The notes beneath the pieces were generated by a model. That model did no database searches. It was not told the DNA's origin and saw nothing but the letters and a program-made list of their open reading frames with translations. From contig NC_080672.1 of the NCBI RefSeq assembly GCF_030247195.1, forward strand, positions 11,532,001-11,596,000: a DNA stretch of 64,000 nucleotides, in the 5' to 3' direction. The stretch comes from Topomyia yanbarensis. Its lineage: Eukaryota > Arthropoda > Insecta > Diptera > Culicidae. Positions 36,446 through 48,300 of the stretch are shown piece by piece (positions within the stretch are counted from its first letter, which is position 1; each line of letters begins with the position of its first letter). The translations under genes were made by a program, and so were the position numbers.

Positions 36446-37734
36446 TTCCTGAATCTAGAAAACACAATAAGAAATAAAGTATTGAAAATAAAACCGACTG
36501 ATTCCATGTATAAATGTACTAAAAGGGTTCTCAGATATCGATCTGATGGACTATAAATTATTGAATCATTCGATACCCTGTCACTAAACTTCAACTTCTT
36601 TTGAACGATTTTTCTAGAACTTGCAACCTTAAATGGGACAGGCAAATGATTTCTTGTTTATATCCGGGCGAGTATACGGACTGCACGATCTTAACGTCTT
36701 AAAAAATACTGCATCCTTCAAATTCAGCGATCTGAACATCTTTTAAATCATTTCTCTACATCCAATGCTTAATTGTTTACATAATTCATTATCAATGTGA
36801 TATTCCATTCGCGGCCTTCTACACATTAGTCGAAATATGCATTCGATAAACCGATCAAATATTTTTGGATGCGTTCTAGTTATAGTTGCTGTATGCGACT
36901 AAGCTGCCACAGCTATAATCGATGTATGCACAACTGGTGGCTATTGTTTATGAAGACGACCTCAAATGTGCGTGGGTCGTTGTATATACGGTAGAGCTAT
37001 CACGTTCCATCTCCAGAGCCAAAAATGTTCACATCTATGGTTGTATTAAATATATGTATAATTATATGCAGACAAATTGCTTCACTAAAAATTCTGCTGA
37101 TACACAAATGCACACAGAAGATGTTGACCTCAAACTTCCTAGTCAAAAAAAATATCGTGAAGATTGCTATTTCACAAATGCTTATACTAATTTAACAGAC
37201 AACTGAATTTTTTTATTAAGTTCAACCGCATTCAAGATCTTATCGCTGACGTATTCTTTCTCGTAGAAATGACTATAATTGCGCTTTATTACTAAGTCTG
37301 ATACAAATCGCTTTCGAAGTATCAAATTCGATTTATTTACAAATTTATGGAGCTATTGCTATTGAACCGAAACTGTTGTTATTTTTAAAGCGTCTGAGGT
37401 GAGCACAATACCTCAATCAATTCACTGATCGATGTTTTTCTTTAAAATTTTTATTTGCATGGAAATTGTAGTTTTCATGCCCTCAATTTTAGTCGGCCTT
37501 TTCGAAAAATCATCGCGTTTTTTGTATCTTATTTCTAATTGCCAAGCTCTCCGTTGACGGTCTAGCTATTACAATTAAAATTAAATTTCTTTTGATGCAC
37601 ATAAGTTAAAAAGAAAAATTGAACTTCTTTTTCCCGGAATTCCCAAATTTCAGAAATGAGAAAATAAAACGTATCAGGACCCGAGAATCCTGGGAAATAC
37701 GAAAATTCCCGATATTCCTGAAAAGAAAATTCCC

Positions 37735-37920
37735 GGAATGGAAGCTCTACAAGCAACAGATTTGGTATGCAGATTCATTGTCGCTTTCGTTCCTATCTCG
37801 AAGGAAGATTACTTTTAATCTACATTAGGAAATACTGAAGAATTCAATTCATCCTGCATCCCGCAAGGAAGCCACCTTGGACCGGAAATATTTCAACTTG
37901 ATTTCAAAACCTAAGCAAAT
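37735..37920 (+). pseudogene. Jockey-like RT scrap
   Basis: In two frames the sequence gives a decayed linker (SLSFLSRRKITFN) followed by GNTEEFNSSCIPQGSHLGPE, which contains the RT motif PQGSHLGP. It is too short to assign further and is followed by unrelated AT-rich DNA. Confidence 0.6.
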
Positions 37921-38369
37921 GCTGTGGTCAGGAATGTGAATGTAGCAGAATTTTTTTACTTTTGCGAAAACCGAATAACTTGCCGTCGAGGAAAGTTGTT
38001 GTACTTTGCAATGCTCTTCTTTTATCGTTTAAATCAGAAACTATCCGGGTTCTAATTTTAGCAGGAATTAAAATTGAACTTTTTAATGGTTCGAGGTAGG
38101 TTCCTTCAAAAAACGGTTTTATTTATATAACTTTTGTAGTTTTGATTTCACACTATCGTAATCTTTGGATAACTTGAAGATTATGTAGATGTACCACATT
38201 ATTGTCCATATCGATAGAATTCAACAACTGATATGAGCGTGGTACACTAAGTACCACGGTACCAATTTCTCGTTGGAAAAACTTCTCAGAGAATAATTGG
38301 TAAATTACTTGTGAAATTAGAGCTCATACGCCCTCTGTAGCCCTTGGTTGAAGGTAACCATGAATTCTT

Positions 38370-39240
38370 TCATTTATCGTTTACATGCTCCCAGAAGGTT
38401 TTATGTGCGGACTTCAGCCCACGGCACTGTTTAGTTGTCTTTTGATACATTTGGGTAATATGCATGTAATGTTGTCCCAACACGTAACCTCCAATCTTAG
38501 AACACCTTTTCAGTGCGGCTTTTTAGTCGCTTTTAATTATGTCAACTCGGCAGTTTTCCAGGTCGGGTACCTAGAATGATGACCGGTTCTTATGGGGATA
38601 TAGCGATCGATAGCATAGCTCAAATCGTTGGAAAGGATCTGCCACGTTAACACATTCATTGTCGAGAATTTCGCTTCAAGCACAATATGCAGCGAAGGAT
38701 GGTGCCTATCAATCTTCACCAAGGGGAACGGTGCTGCGGTAATTTTTGGCGCATAGCCAGATTTGCTCCAAAAGTATGACGATTCTGCTGGTTTTGCTCA
38801 CCACATCATTCGTTTACCACAGAAAATTTTGGGCTAATTTGTGATGCCAGTATGAAAAGATGACAGTTCAGAATCTGCGAGCATAAATCTGGCAGAATCG
38901 GTGCACCACAGACAGACATCCAAAATACCTCCCAATCAGTTGCGCTTTTACGCTATGCTGGACAGCAACAAGCACTCCGCCGCCGATAGTCGTGCGAGAC
39001 TGTTGCGTAACCTTCATCCGAACTTGCTAGCAAATAATTTTCCATTTCTGTGTTCCAACCGCCAACGTTCTGATAATATATTTGATGGTTTGAATGGCGC
39101 AGTTCACTGGAAGCAAGAAGCTGATCAGCGCTTGCAATAATAAATGCTGTTGGCATCGATTTGGAAGACACCTCCCCGATCCTGCACTCAGAACCGGGAG
39201 TCTTGGTGAACGCTGGATGCAATGGCGTGGGGATCGCGGG
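38370..39240 (-). pseudogene. Jockey-like LINE ORF2 fragment: endonuclease start and linker
   Basis: On the minus strand the start of an APE-type endonuclease is visible (HQIYYQNVGGWNTEMENYLL), then after an internal deletion GGGVLVAVQHSVKAQLI, then the linker (HPSLHIVLEAKFS, RYPTWKTAELTRLK-like) and finally RGLKSAHKTFWEHVNDK, the region that precedes RT in Jockey-type ORF2. RT itself is absent. Frames change at least twice. Upstream, 39230-39374 (minus) stays open for about 48 codons and could be the end of ORF1 or unrelated. Confidence 0.7.
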
Positions 39241-39373
39241 CTTCCATGTTAGCTGCAGTGCGTTCCAATATGCGACGAGTCATACCATCATAACACAGAG
39301 TGCTAAATCCGTCGCTGTAGAACCGAATGTGCTGGGATGAGACGTGCTTGCCGATGGCACGGAAACGGATCTT

Positions 39374-39709
39374 CCCAACGGGGAAAACGATCGAAAATGG
39401 TGAGTGAGGCTAAGCAATCATGTGAAAAAAATTCCCCCCGGAGGCGAGACTCGAACTCGCAACCTTCGAGACTCCGGCCCAATGCGCTAACCCTTATGCT
39501 ATCCCTGAATTATTCGTTTAATTCGAACGGGCGGGTTCGCTCCCGTCATACCTCTGTTCACTGGGCAAGGGACCAGAAATCGACAGTCTTCATTAGCTCT
39601 GTCACCCTCCGAAGTACGATGGGTAATGAACTAGAAATTAGACATCAGACGATTATAAAAACCCGGGCCTTGGTATCTAGCGGGGAAATTAAATAGATCA
39701 AATGTGTTG
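39374..39709 (-). repeat. tRNA-related SINE-like repeat, copy 2
   Basis: Minus-strand copy beginning CATTTGATCTATTTAATTT at 39709. The tRNA-like block (AGCATAAGGGTTAGCGCATT, GAGTTCGAGTCTC) lies near 39430-39500 and the tail ends at the CCCCGTTGGG phrase at 39374. It abuts copy 3 head to head. Confidence 0.65.
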
Positions 39710-39993
39710 GGGTGATCAGCTGCCGTTGTGTGTGATTCCTCGCTTCGCAGGCTGGGTACGATCACCGTCGCCAGTGGGATAATCATATGTTCTTTCTGGG
39801 ATGTCACCATACCCAGGGATGGCATAAGGGTTAGCGCATTGGGCCGGAGTCTCAAAGGTTGCGAGTTCGAGTCTCGTCTCTGGGGGGAATTTTTTCACAT
39901 GATTGCTTAGTCTCACTCACCATTTCCGATCGTTTTCCCCGTTGGATACCACCAGTTCTAAATAAGGTATTGGCACTTAAGTCAAAAGACAAA
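39710..39993 (+). repeat. tRNA-related SINE-like repeat, copy 3, with box A and box B
   Basis: Contains a 73-nt tRNA-like block (39812-39884). The acceptor arms CCCAGGG and CTCTGGG pair, the anticodon stem TTGGG/CTCAA encloses a 7-nt loop CCGGAGT, and the T stem GCGAG/CTCGT encloses TTCGAGT. Box A-like TGGCATAAGGG is at 39820-39830 and box B-like AGTTCGAGTCT at 39864-39874. About 100 bp upstream and 105 bp downstream are shared with the other copies. That argues for a repeat and not a tRNA gene, as does C at the position of the invariant U33. Confidence 0.7.
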
Positions 39994-39999
39994 AAAAAA

Positions 40000-40760
40000 A
40001 TGAATTATTAGGATCTTTCCAGTTCTTCAAGTTGATTGGCGGGCGAAAGAGCAACCGCAGTTATAATCTCATACATGTGGTGACCAATAAACGGAACCTC
40101 CATATACTCCAAGTTAGCAGGCGCGAGGAAAATGGCGGGAGCAGAAATATCATACGCCTCCAATACGAATTAATTTTAAACAAAGGCAGCATCTGATACG
40201 ATGCGAAACTAATTGAAATGAGTTTTAAATTGCTTGAAATTGTTGGTCCAAATCGCTAATAGCAAAGTCTCTTTCACCACATTGGGAACTGTTGAGGATC
40301 CCAGAAATTCGAGGAAATGACCAAGTTCCCAAATTAGATTCACACCTGTTTCTCATACATTGCTGACTCGATTCTCACAATCTTTGTCTTAAACGATGGG
40401 TATGTTATTCACATTGATTGCTACCGAATTTCATTCGAACGAAGTATTTGTGCCGTGACTTTCCCATACAAAAAAAAGTTACCTTTCTCTTATCGAAGGG
40501 TTATGTAATTGCACTGAAAATCGACTTTTTAACAGAAGCCTGTTGAGCCGAAACTCCTACCGTTCTGTAAAATCCCATGATTTCGGAAGAAATCACATGA
40601 CACGGGAGACACAAGAACAAGACTTATCTCTACGGACGGCTGCTGCACAACTAGGATGAAGATGAACTGTAACAAGCATATTTGACATTCACTGTGCAAT
40701 GGCAGTGCTGTCAACAGAGCACTATGCCATTAGCAGCATTAGCCAGGGGTAAGAGACTAA
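40000..40760. other. Non-coding stretch with one strong hairpin
   Basis: No gene recognised. A near-perfect inverted repeat lies at 40698-40731 (AATGGCAGTGCT ... AGCACTATGCCATT, 8-nt loop). Confidence 0.5.
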
Positions 40761-40944
40761 GTGATTAAGACTTCACCTCACACGTTTGACGCAATTCGTT
40801 GTGTATGTATGTCACCAACAATCGCACATCGGTTACTCGAAGATAACCGAACCGATTTTCTCAAATTTAGTCTCAAATCAAAGTCATAGGTTGCTATTGA
40901 ATTTATTTCTGATGCGACATCCAGTTCCGGAGCTTCGTTGCAGT

Positions 40945-42767
40945 CGACTACAGATAATACGAAGACTCCTCCCAGTGGCTGAGATGCGCTAGTATCATCA
41001 CAGAAAAGTGACTTTTTACAGCCTGTAGGTAGATTTGGAAGATCAGAGGTAAAAATATTGTATAGAATTGGTGCGACGCTTGATCCTTGAGGGACGCCTG
41101 CTTTAACGGGTAGCTTATTAGATTTACAATTCTGATAAAAAACCTGGAGGATACGGTTAATAAGATAAATTGGAAAATTGAAATCCCACATTTTGGCAAT
41201 TAAACCTTTGTGCCAAACACTGTCGAAAGCCTTTTCGATGTCTAGAAGAGCAACTCCAGTGGTATAGCCTTCTGAGATATTTGCCTTTATCATGTTAGTT
41301 ACTCTCACAAGTTGATTAGTAGTTGAATGTCCAATACGAAATCCAAACTGCTCAGGAAGAAAAATAGAATTCTCATTGATATGTGACATCATTCTAGTTA
41401 GGATGATTTTTTCAAATATTTACTAATAGAAGAGAGTAAGCGAATTGGTCGATAGCTAGATGCTTCGGCTGGGTTTTTATCTGGCTTCAAAATAGGAATA
41501 ATCTTGGCATTTTTCCATCTTTCAGGGAAGTATCTCATGGTGATTTCGGGAAGGTTTTTAAGAATAATGTTGAAAATTCCTTCATAACCTGGAGCTTTCA
41601 TATTTTTTTTAACTTTTTCATGATGGATTTGATCTCATCATAGTTTGTTTCAACAATATCGTCTAGAGACAATACTTGATTTGAAACGTTTTCATATTTT
41701 TGTAAGACTTCGGTTTCAATAGGACTCACAACGTTGAGATTAAAATTATGGACGCTTTCAAACTGCTGAGCAAGTTTTTGAGCTTTTTCTTCGTTTGTAA
41801 GAAGTATGTGGTCACCTTCCTTCGAAGCTGGATTTGGTTTCTGAGGTTTCTTAAGAAATTTTCATTTCTTAAGAGTGTGAATCTATGCTTAATTTCTTTT
41901 TGTAGATCCTGATAGATACATTTCATAGCAGGATCACGAGAACGTTGATATTGACGTCTTCGAACATTCTTCAAGCGAATCAGAAGTTGAAGATCGTCGT
42001 CAATAATAGGAGTATTAAATTTTTTCTGTGTTATTGGTACTGATAAATTTCTAGCATCAACTATAGAATTACTTAAATTTTGTAATGCCGTATCAATGTC
42101 AGCTTTATTTTGTAAATCAAGGTCATGATTAAAATTATTCTCAATATAAGTTTTGTACCTTTCCCAATTCGCTTTGTGATAATTGAACACTGAGCTAATG
42201 GGATTGGAAACAGCTTCTTGAGAAAGTGAAAAAGTTACTGGAAGATGATCAGAATCAAAGTCAACATGTGTAATCAATTCGCTACAAAGGTGACTTTGAT
42301 CTGTCAAAACCAAATCAATTGTTGATGGATTTCCTTACAGACGAATAGCACGTAGGACCATTCGGGAACAAAATTGAATAATAACCAGCAGAGCAATCAT
42401 TAAAAAGTAGTTTGCCGTTGGAATTGCTCTGAACATTATTCCAGGCTCGGTGTTTGGCGTTAAAATCACCGATTATGAAGAATTTCGACCGATTTCTTGT
42501 AAGTTTTTGTAAGTCTCCCTTCAAAAAATTAATTTGCTCGCCAGTGCACTGAAAAGGCAAATAGGCTGCGGCAATAAAACTCTCGATCACCTTGGTGTCA
42601 ATTGCGACTCCTCCGCCGAATCCAACAATTCGATCAAATCGATGAATAACAAAATTAGAGTTCCTTTTCAATTTAATATTTGGTTTTAAATAAGTTTCGG
42701 TCACAACGGCTATATGCACATTATTTAAATTAAAATTCGACTTCGCACGTTTTTGATGAACGAGCAT
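40945..42767 (-). pseudogene. Jockey-like ORF2 (endonuclease-RT), frameshifted and 3'-truncated
   Basis: The endonuclease part contains VVTETYLKPNI, FIIGDFNAKHRAWNN and, after a one-base deletion near 42335, STIDLVLTD and DSDHLPVTFS, the usual APE catalytic boxes. The linker runs to about 41730. RT shows AKIIPILKPDKNPAEASSYR, EQFGFRIGHSTTNQL, ALLDIEKAFDSVWHKGL, AGVPQGSSVAPILYNIF and SLFCDDTSAS. The catalytic pair is kept, although the usual Ala of FADD is Cys. Further frame changes fall near 41740 and 41395. No C-terminal part remains. Confidence 0.8.
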
Positions 42768-43909
42768 TCCATAAATGATTGTTTAAAGTCATTGTTAAAC
42801 TTTAATTTCATTACAATTTTGTTAGCAAATTCCCACCCCGCTTGAAAAGCTTCAAACATGGAGGTAGAATTTAACATGGCAATCATCATAGGTAACATAG
42901 AGTCTTGCAGGTATTTTAATTTTTCTTCCGTTACGCTACCTAGATCCATTGCACTAAAGGAAGCGTTAGGTGCAAACGAATTCGTAGGCATGGTAACGGA
43001 AGCCGTTATTTTGGCCTTGTTACCTGCCACTGAAGCATAAGGTGACACACAATTGTAGGATGGTATGATGGAGGTAGAAGAAGTTGTTAATCTATTTTGA
43101 ATCGGATTTTTCACCGGACAAGTATCTTTCGTGTGCGATTTATCACCACAGATCATACACTTGGAATTCAAATGACAATTTTTTGTGCCGTGCCCAAAGC
43201 CTTGGCATCTACGACACTGGGTCAGATTTTGAATTCTGCCCCCATGTCGTCTATAATGTTCCTACTTTACTCGCACGTGGAGCATAAAACGTGCTTTTTC
43301 AAATACTTTCAAATTATTAACCTCATTACGGTTAAAATGAATTAAATATAGCTCCTGGATAATTCCAGAGCGTACTGGCGTGTCATCGCCGGTAGCCTTT
43401 CTCTTCATAAGAATAACTTGTGAAGGAGAGAAGCCAAGTAAATTTTTCAATTCGTTGCATATTTCATCCAAACTTTGACCTTGAGGTAGCCCTTTCAAGA
43501 CAGCCTTGAATGGTCTAGCTGTCTTGAAATCATATGAATAAAATTTATATAACTTCTCCGTAAGATACTGGAGTAGTCGTTTGTGGTCAATCAATTTCTC
43601 CGCTGTAACTCGACATTCTCCTCTTCGGCCAATCTGAAAAGAGACTTTCACGTCCGGAAGGAACGTCGAAAGCTCAGTTCGAAAGGCTTTGAAGTCGGAG
43701 ATCATCACTGTTATAGGCGGAGGTGAGTGCGTTTTCTTCTCATTGGCATTATGCACAATGCGAGGAAATTTAGAAATTTCATCAGCTTCACATTCGGATA
43801 AAACATCGAATGAGTTGCTGCAGTCAATTGAATTTTCGGATGGAGAAGATACCCTTTTCCGTTTAGCTTTAATTTTTGGCACACGGTCTTTCTGGGAGGA
43901 ACCAGGCAT
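42725..43909 (-). pseudogene. Jockey-like ORF1 (Gag-like nucleic-acid-binding protein), one nonsense codon
   Basis: 395 codons starting MPGSSQKDRV. It has a PRE_C2HC-type region (about residues 85-210; GRRGECRVTAEKLIDHKRLL, KAVLKGLPQGQS), then two CX2CX4HX4C knuckles: CRRCQGFGHGTKNC and CMICGDKSHTKDTC. The only break I see is an in-frame TAG at 43262-43264, where a Trp codon is likely ancestral; both sides are in the same frame. The end overlaps the ORF2 start by about 43 nt. ORF1 proteins of this family bind LINE RNA. Confidence 0.8.
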
Positions 43910-43960
43910 GTTGGAAGAATTAAATATTTCTTTAGGCTGAATTGTTCTTGAAAAATGTTT

Positions 43961-44071
43961 TAGTCTTGAAAAAGACTGATTCAGTAGAAAAAGTAGGTAG
44001 TCTTGAGAAAGACTAATTGTCGAAAAAATATAGGTAGTCTTGAGAAAGACTGTTGCTGTTGAAAAACTCTA
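43961..44071. repeat. Three 37-bp hairpin repeats in the Jockey leader
   Basis: Units start at 43961, 43998 and 44035 (period exactly 37). Each contains AGTCTTGAGAAAGACT or a close variant, a 6-bp stem with a 4-base loop. The unit position upstream of ORF1 suggests promoter or leader RNA structure. Confidence 0.85.
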
Positions 44072-44099
44072 GGTAAACCAGGAGCTATCAAGATTTGTG

Positions 44100-44455
44100 A
44101 CCGGTTCGAACGAAGGTTCAAGCCGGTGTGATCGGCCTTTTTTGTTCGTTCCTGTTTACGTACGATTTAAATGTGGTATCGCTTTGGGGTATGGGGATCG
44201 GTGCGACACCGATAGCTTGGTGTCGATTGAATGCATACGTCACGGCTTGATGCTAGCAGAAAGGGAGAAGAATGATCGCATGGTCGTTCTAGGCGAGAAT
44301 TTTTTGCCGGCGTCGGCGGCAAAAATGATGATGAGTTATGTTGTACCATAGACCATGCGGTAGACTTGGGTGCAACGACCAACTCCTACTTAGCAGAAGG
44401 CAAAGGATTCTTCACATTTTCCTTTCGATCATGTCCATATGAGCCTGCCTAGTCC
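44100..44455. other. Probable Jockey 5' leader or flank
   Basis: GC-richer than its surroundings, with GGTTCGAACGAAGGTTC and GATCGGTGCGACACCGAT palindromes. The start of the LINE cannot be placed from one copy. Confidence 0.35.
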
Positions 44456-44459
44456 TAGT

Positions 44460-45208
44460 TTTCCGTTCTAAATTTATAACTGATTCGCTCTAGAATACCT
44501 ATCCGTCTTTCAATTTCATTGCTTTCGTTTCTCTTAGTCTAAAATTTGCCGAAGATAACCAACAAAATCGATAGAGTTTTTTTTGGTTTGTCCACTATAA
44601 ACTTTATGACAATGTAAACATGATATTTTGTACACCCCCGATTTGCTCAGTGTTTCTCTCGGATCCTTTGTGGATCCTAGTATTGATTTTAATTAGTAGT
44701 TTTGACTAGTGAAAACTAGGTCTTTTTTAATTTTGTTCCCGCATTTTTGTTGCAATCTAAAGCTATCCTTTTTGAATTTTTAAATTAATGTTGTGAGATT
44801 TTGCTTATTAAGCATTCTAGATTTTCTATTAACTATTGATTGCATGGTTTGCTACCATGTAATGAAAAGCGGCCATTTTATGCTGATAACAATGGTTTAA
44901 AGTATTTGGTATAATTCTTTCGGTATCTGTAGGTTTCCTATATATTTCGAAAGTCAAGGACCCTCCCTCTCTTTTCACAAGCAAATCCAAGAAGGGCAAT
45001 TTGTTATCTTTCTCTTCTGCATGTGTAAAATTGATATTTTTATGGATATTGTTAATGGTTTTCAACCTCCGGGAATATTTTTTTTCGTTTGATAATACAG
45101 AAGATATCATCAACGTACCGCCACCAGCGTTTTGGTAACTCGCCTTTCTCTTTCAAACATTTTTCTTGGTTTGACATAAATAGTTCACAAAGAAAGGGAG
45201 AGAGGGGG
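44460..45208 (-). pseudogene. Penelope-like element: RT end, linker and GIY-YIG start (downstream half)
   Basis: On the minus strand this continues the RT interrupted at 51194. It has RWWRYVDDIFCIIKR with the catalytic YVDD (about 45100-45130), then KLPFLDLLVKREGGSLTFEI and YRKPTD. A decayed linker follows, then GVYKISCLHCHKVYSGQT at about 44590-44640, which is the beginning of the GIY-YIG endonuclease that defines canonical Penelope-like elements. Frameshifts and stops are present in all parts. Penelope-like elements copy RNA into DNA at cut sites and are common in arthropods. Confidence 0.8.
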
Positions 45209-45382
45209 TGTTCACTGTTTCACTAACTTATTAGATTTAAGGGATGGTTTGTGCGAGTAAAGAAATTCAAGCGTTTATTTAAACTAACTTCCAAAACCAC
45301 ACATTTTTCTTCTTCAATTTCCCGTCACTCACACATTCACAGCACCGAGGGGTGTTCGAATGTACATTAGCCTTTGCGATCA
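45209..45382 (-). repeat. BEL2 3' LTR
   Basis: 174 bp. Its first three element-strand bases, TGA, are the stop codon of pol. It lacks 13 bp (TGCGTGCATTCTA) present in the other LTR. Confidence 0.93.
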
Positions 45383-48300
45383 TACTCCCCCCGTTGATAC
45401 CCCTGGATCAACAGATGGCAGAAGGCATATCTTTGTTGTAGCTCTTTTATATTCTCCGTTTGGTGTTTTTACTGTTACAACTCTTACTATACCTTCCTCT
45501 CCTGGATGAATGGCGGTAATGCGTCCTAGACGCCACTGATGGGGTGGTGAATTATCGTCCTTTAGCACCACGAGCGCTCCTACTGGCACCTGGGTGGTTC
45601 CGGTGTGCCACTTCGGGCGAGATTGCAAATGATGCAGGTACTCTGTTGACCAGCGTTTCCAAAAATGCTCCCTCATAAGCTGAATATGCTGCCATCGACT
45701 CAGCCGTCCAATCTTCTCCTTCTCATATGATGGTTCTGGAATGCTAAGTGCCGATCTGCCTATTAAGAAATGTGATGGGGTCAACACTTCGAGATCATTG
45801 GGATCATCTGATATTTGAACTAAAGGCCGACTGTTCAAAATAGCCTCAGTTTGTGCTAGAAAAGTTGTCATTTCTTCGTAGGTCAGCTTAGTTTCCCCTA
45901 CAACGCGCTTCAGATGATATTTAACCGACTTCACGCCAGCCTCCCAGATGCCACCAAAATGAGGACTACGCGGAGGGATGAAATGCCATTGTATTCCCTT
46001 GCTGATACAGAAATCATTCAGTTTGGTTTGATGAGCCTGTTCCTCGAATAGTTGCCGTAGTGCAGCCAATTCATGATTCGCCCCTATGAACGTTGTACCG
46101 TTATCAGAATGCAAGTTATTCACCATACTACGTCGACTAATAAAACGTTGCAATGCAGCTATGAAATGTGCTGTAGTTAAATTTGATACCAATTCAATAT
46201 GAATGGCCTTGGTTGCTAAACAGATGAATATTGCGAGATAACCTTTATAAGTTACTGTCTTTCTGCCAGTCTCTCTTTGTAAAAATGGTCCAGCATAATC
46301 GACTCTAGTGTTAGAAAAAACTGGCGACGGTGTAATACGATAATCAGGCAAGTTTCCCATAAATTGATTAACTGGTTTAGGGTTGTACCGGTAGCAAACA
46401 TAGCAGGAACCGCAAATCTTTTTAATAAGCTGCTTTACCTTTACAGGCCAAAATCGCTCACGTATGATTGATAGCAGTCCGCGTTGTCCGACATGGAAAT
46501 TGTCGTTGTGTAATTGCCGGACAAGGATATGAGTTACATGATGCTTTTCGGGCAACAGCAACTGATGTTTTCCTTCGTACGGGATTAATGAGTTTTTCAG
46601 CCATCCCCCAACTCTGATCAAACCTTCCGGATCTAGAAATGGAGCCAAACCACTGTAATCATGCTGCCTATTTGAACCTCCAGCTAACGTTTTAATGAGG
46701 TCACCGAAATATGCTCTTTGAACATTCTTCACGATCGCAGCAAGAGCTTCGTTCATTTCTTGTGCGCTTATAGGAGTTGTGTTACTGGTTTTTGTTTTAA
46801 GATTCTTGATGAATCTTAGTACGTATGCCCATGCTCGCTGAAGGCGTCGAAAGTTGCTAACCCTAGTGAAGTTTATTTGCAGTGGCATGCGTTGAACTGA
46901 AGCACACACAGTTGTTGATTTCAGCTCAGGGAGTTCTAGTTCATTGCTATAATTATTATCTTCTTTAGGATCGAAATCCCTTTCGCCTAGGGTTGGACAT
47001 CCTTTCCACCACAAATCCTGTCGAATCAGTTCTTCGGGCATGGCACCACGTGATATTACATCAGCAGGGTTTTGTTCTGATGGTACATAAAGCCATTGGT
47101 ATTCAGGCACGAGTTCAATGATAGCTGCCACGCGATTAGCAACAAACTGATTCAAAGCAAGCGGTGATTTTTTCAGCCAACCCAGCACCACTTGTGAATC
47201 GGTCCAAAGTGTCACACTTTGAAAAGAAATTTGCATTGCAGCTACGGTTTTTTTCACCAGCTGGGCTAGAAGTAATGCTCCACATAGTTCGAGCCGAGGA
47301 ATTGTGGTCGGTTTCAAAGGCGCCACGCGCGATTTACTGCAAACTAGATGAACTTTTACCCGTCCATTGGAAGATACGCATCTCGTATACAACACTGCGC
47401 CATACGCCTTCTTGGAAGCGACCGAGTATCCGTGAAGCTCAATTACATCAGCGTGATTTGATGTTATACACCTGCCTTTCTTCAGTTGATTGACCAACGG
47501 AAGCTGTTGTCGAAATGCAGTCCAAGTTTCTAGTTGTTCTGGAGGTAAAGCGTCATCCCATGCGACTCCAAGCCGCCATAGATCTTGCATTATTAATTTT
47601 GCTGTAGTAATAGCTGGCCCCAGAAATCCCAATGGATCGAAAAGAGTTCCAATGTCGGAAAGCACACTTCGCTTCGTAGGATGTACATTATTTTTCGATT
47701 CCAACGGACTCACGTGAAATTCGAAATAATCTTCTTCCGGATTCCAGATAAGTCCAAGTGTTTTAATGGTGTTATTTATGTCAGCATCTTCAAAATTCAT
47801 TTGCGTTTCTTGCAGCTCCGCTGGAATAGATTTACGAACACTTTCGCTGTTCGAGCAGAATTTATGCATACCAAAGCCGCCTCGCTTCAACATCTCGGAG
47901 AGCTGCAGATAAATCTCGATCACCTCGGCGACTGTTTTCCCTCCAGTGAGGAAATCGTCGATGTAACTGTCTTCCTTCACTATTCGCGATGCATGTGGAA
48001 ATTCATCTGCTTCGTCATTTGCCAACTGTATAAGCACTCGTGTAGCCAAGTATGGTGCGCTAGAACAACCATACCGTTACGGTTGTTAGCTCAAACGTTC
48101 CTGTTTTATTTTCCGAATCTAACCATAAGATGCGTTGATACTTTCGGTCCTCCGGGTGAATTTGCACCTGCCGGTACATCTTCGGAATGTCTGCTCTCAA
48201 TACTACTTGATGGCTACAGAATCGTATGATAATCGATATCAAGTCACTCTGAACAGTTGGACCCGTCTCTAAGGCATCATTCAACGAAAAACCAGACGTG

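Larger units (their letters stand above)
40945..44100 (-). mobile_element. Jockey-like LINE, nearly full 5' half, 3'-incomplete
   Basis: On the minus strand: a leader with three hairpin repeats (43961-44071), ORF1 (42725-43909), ORF2 with APE endonuclease and RT (about 40945-42767). The 3' third after the RT catalytic motif is missing, and the sequence passes into a phrase (TTTGATTTGAGACTAAATTT, reverse strand) typical of unrelated dispersed repeats. The 5' end could extend to about 44350. The element is dead through one nonsense codon and several frameshifts. Confidence 0.8.

Noticed and set aside
39812..39884. A tRNA gene with anticodon-like GGA
   Set aside because: The block is shared, with its flanks, by two other copies in the window; the anticodon loop lacks U33; and one copy has lost box A. 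A repeat is the better explanation.
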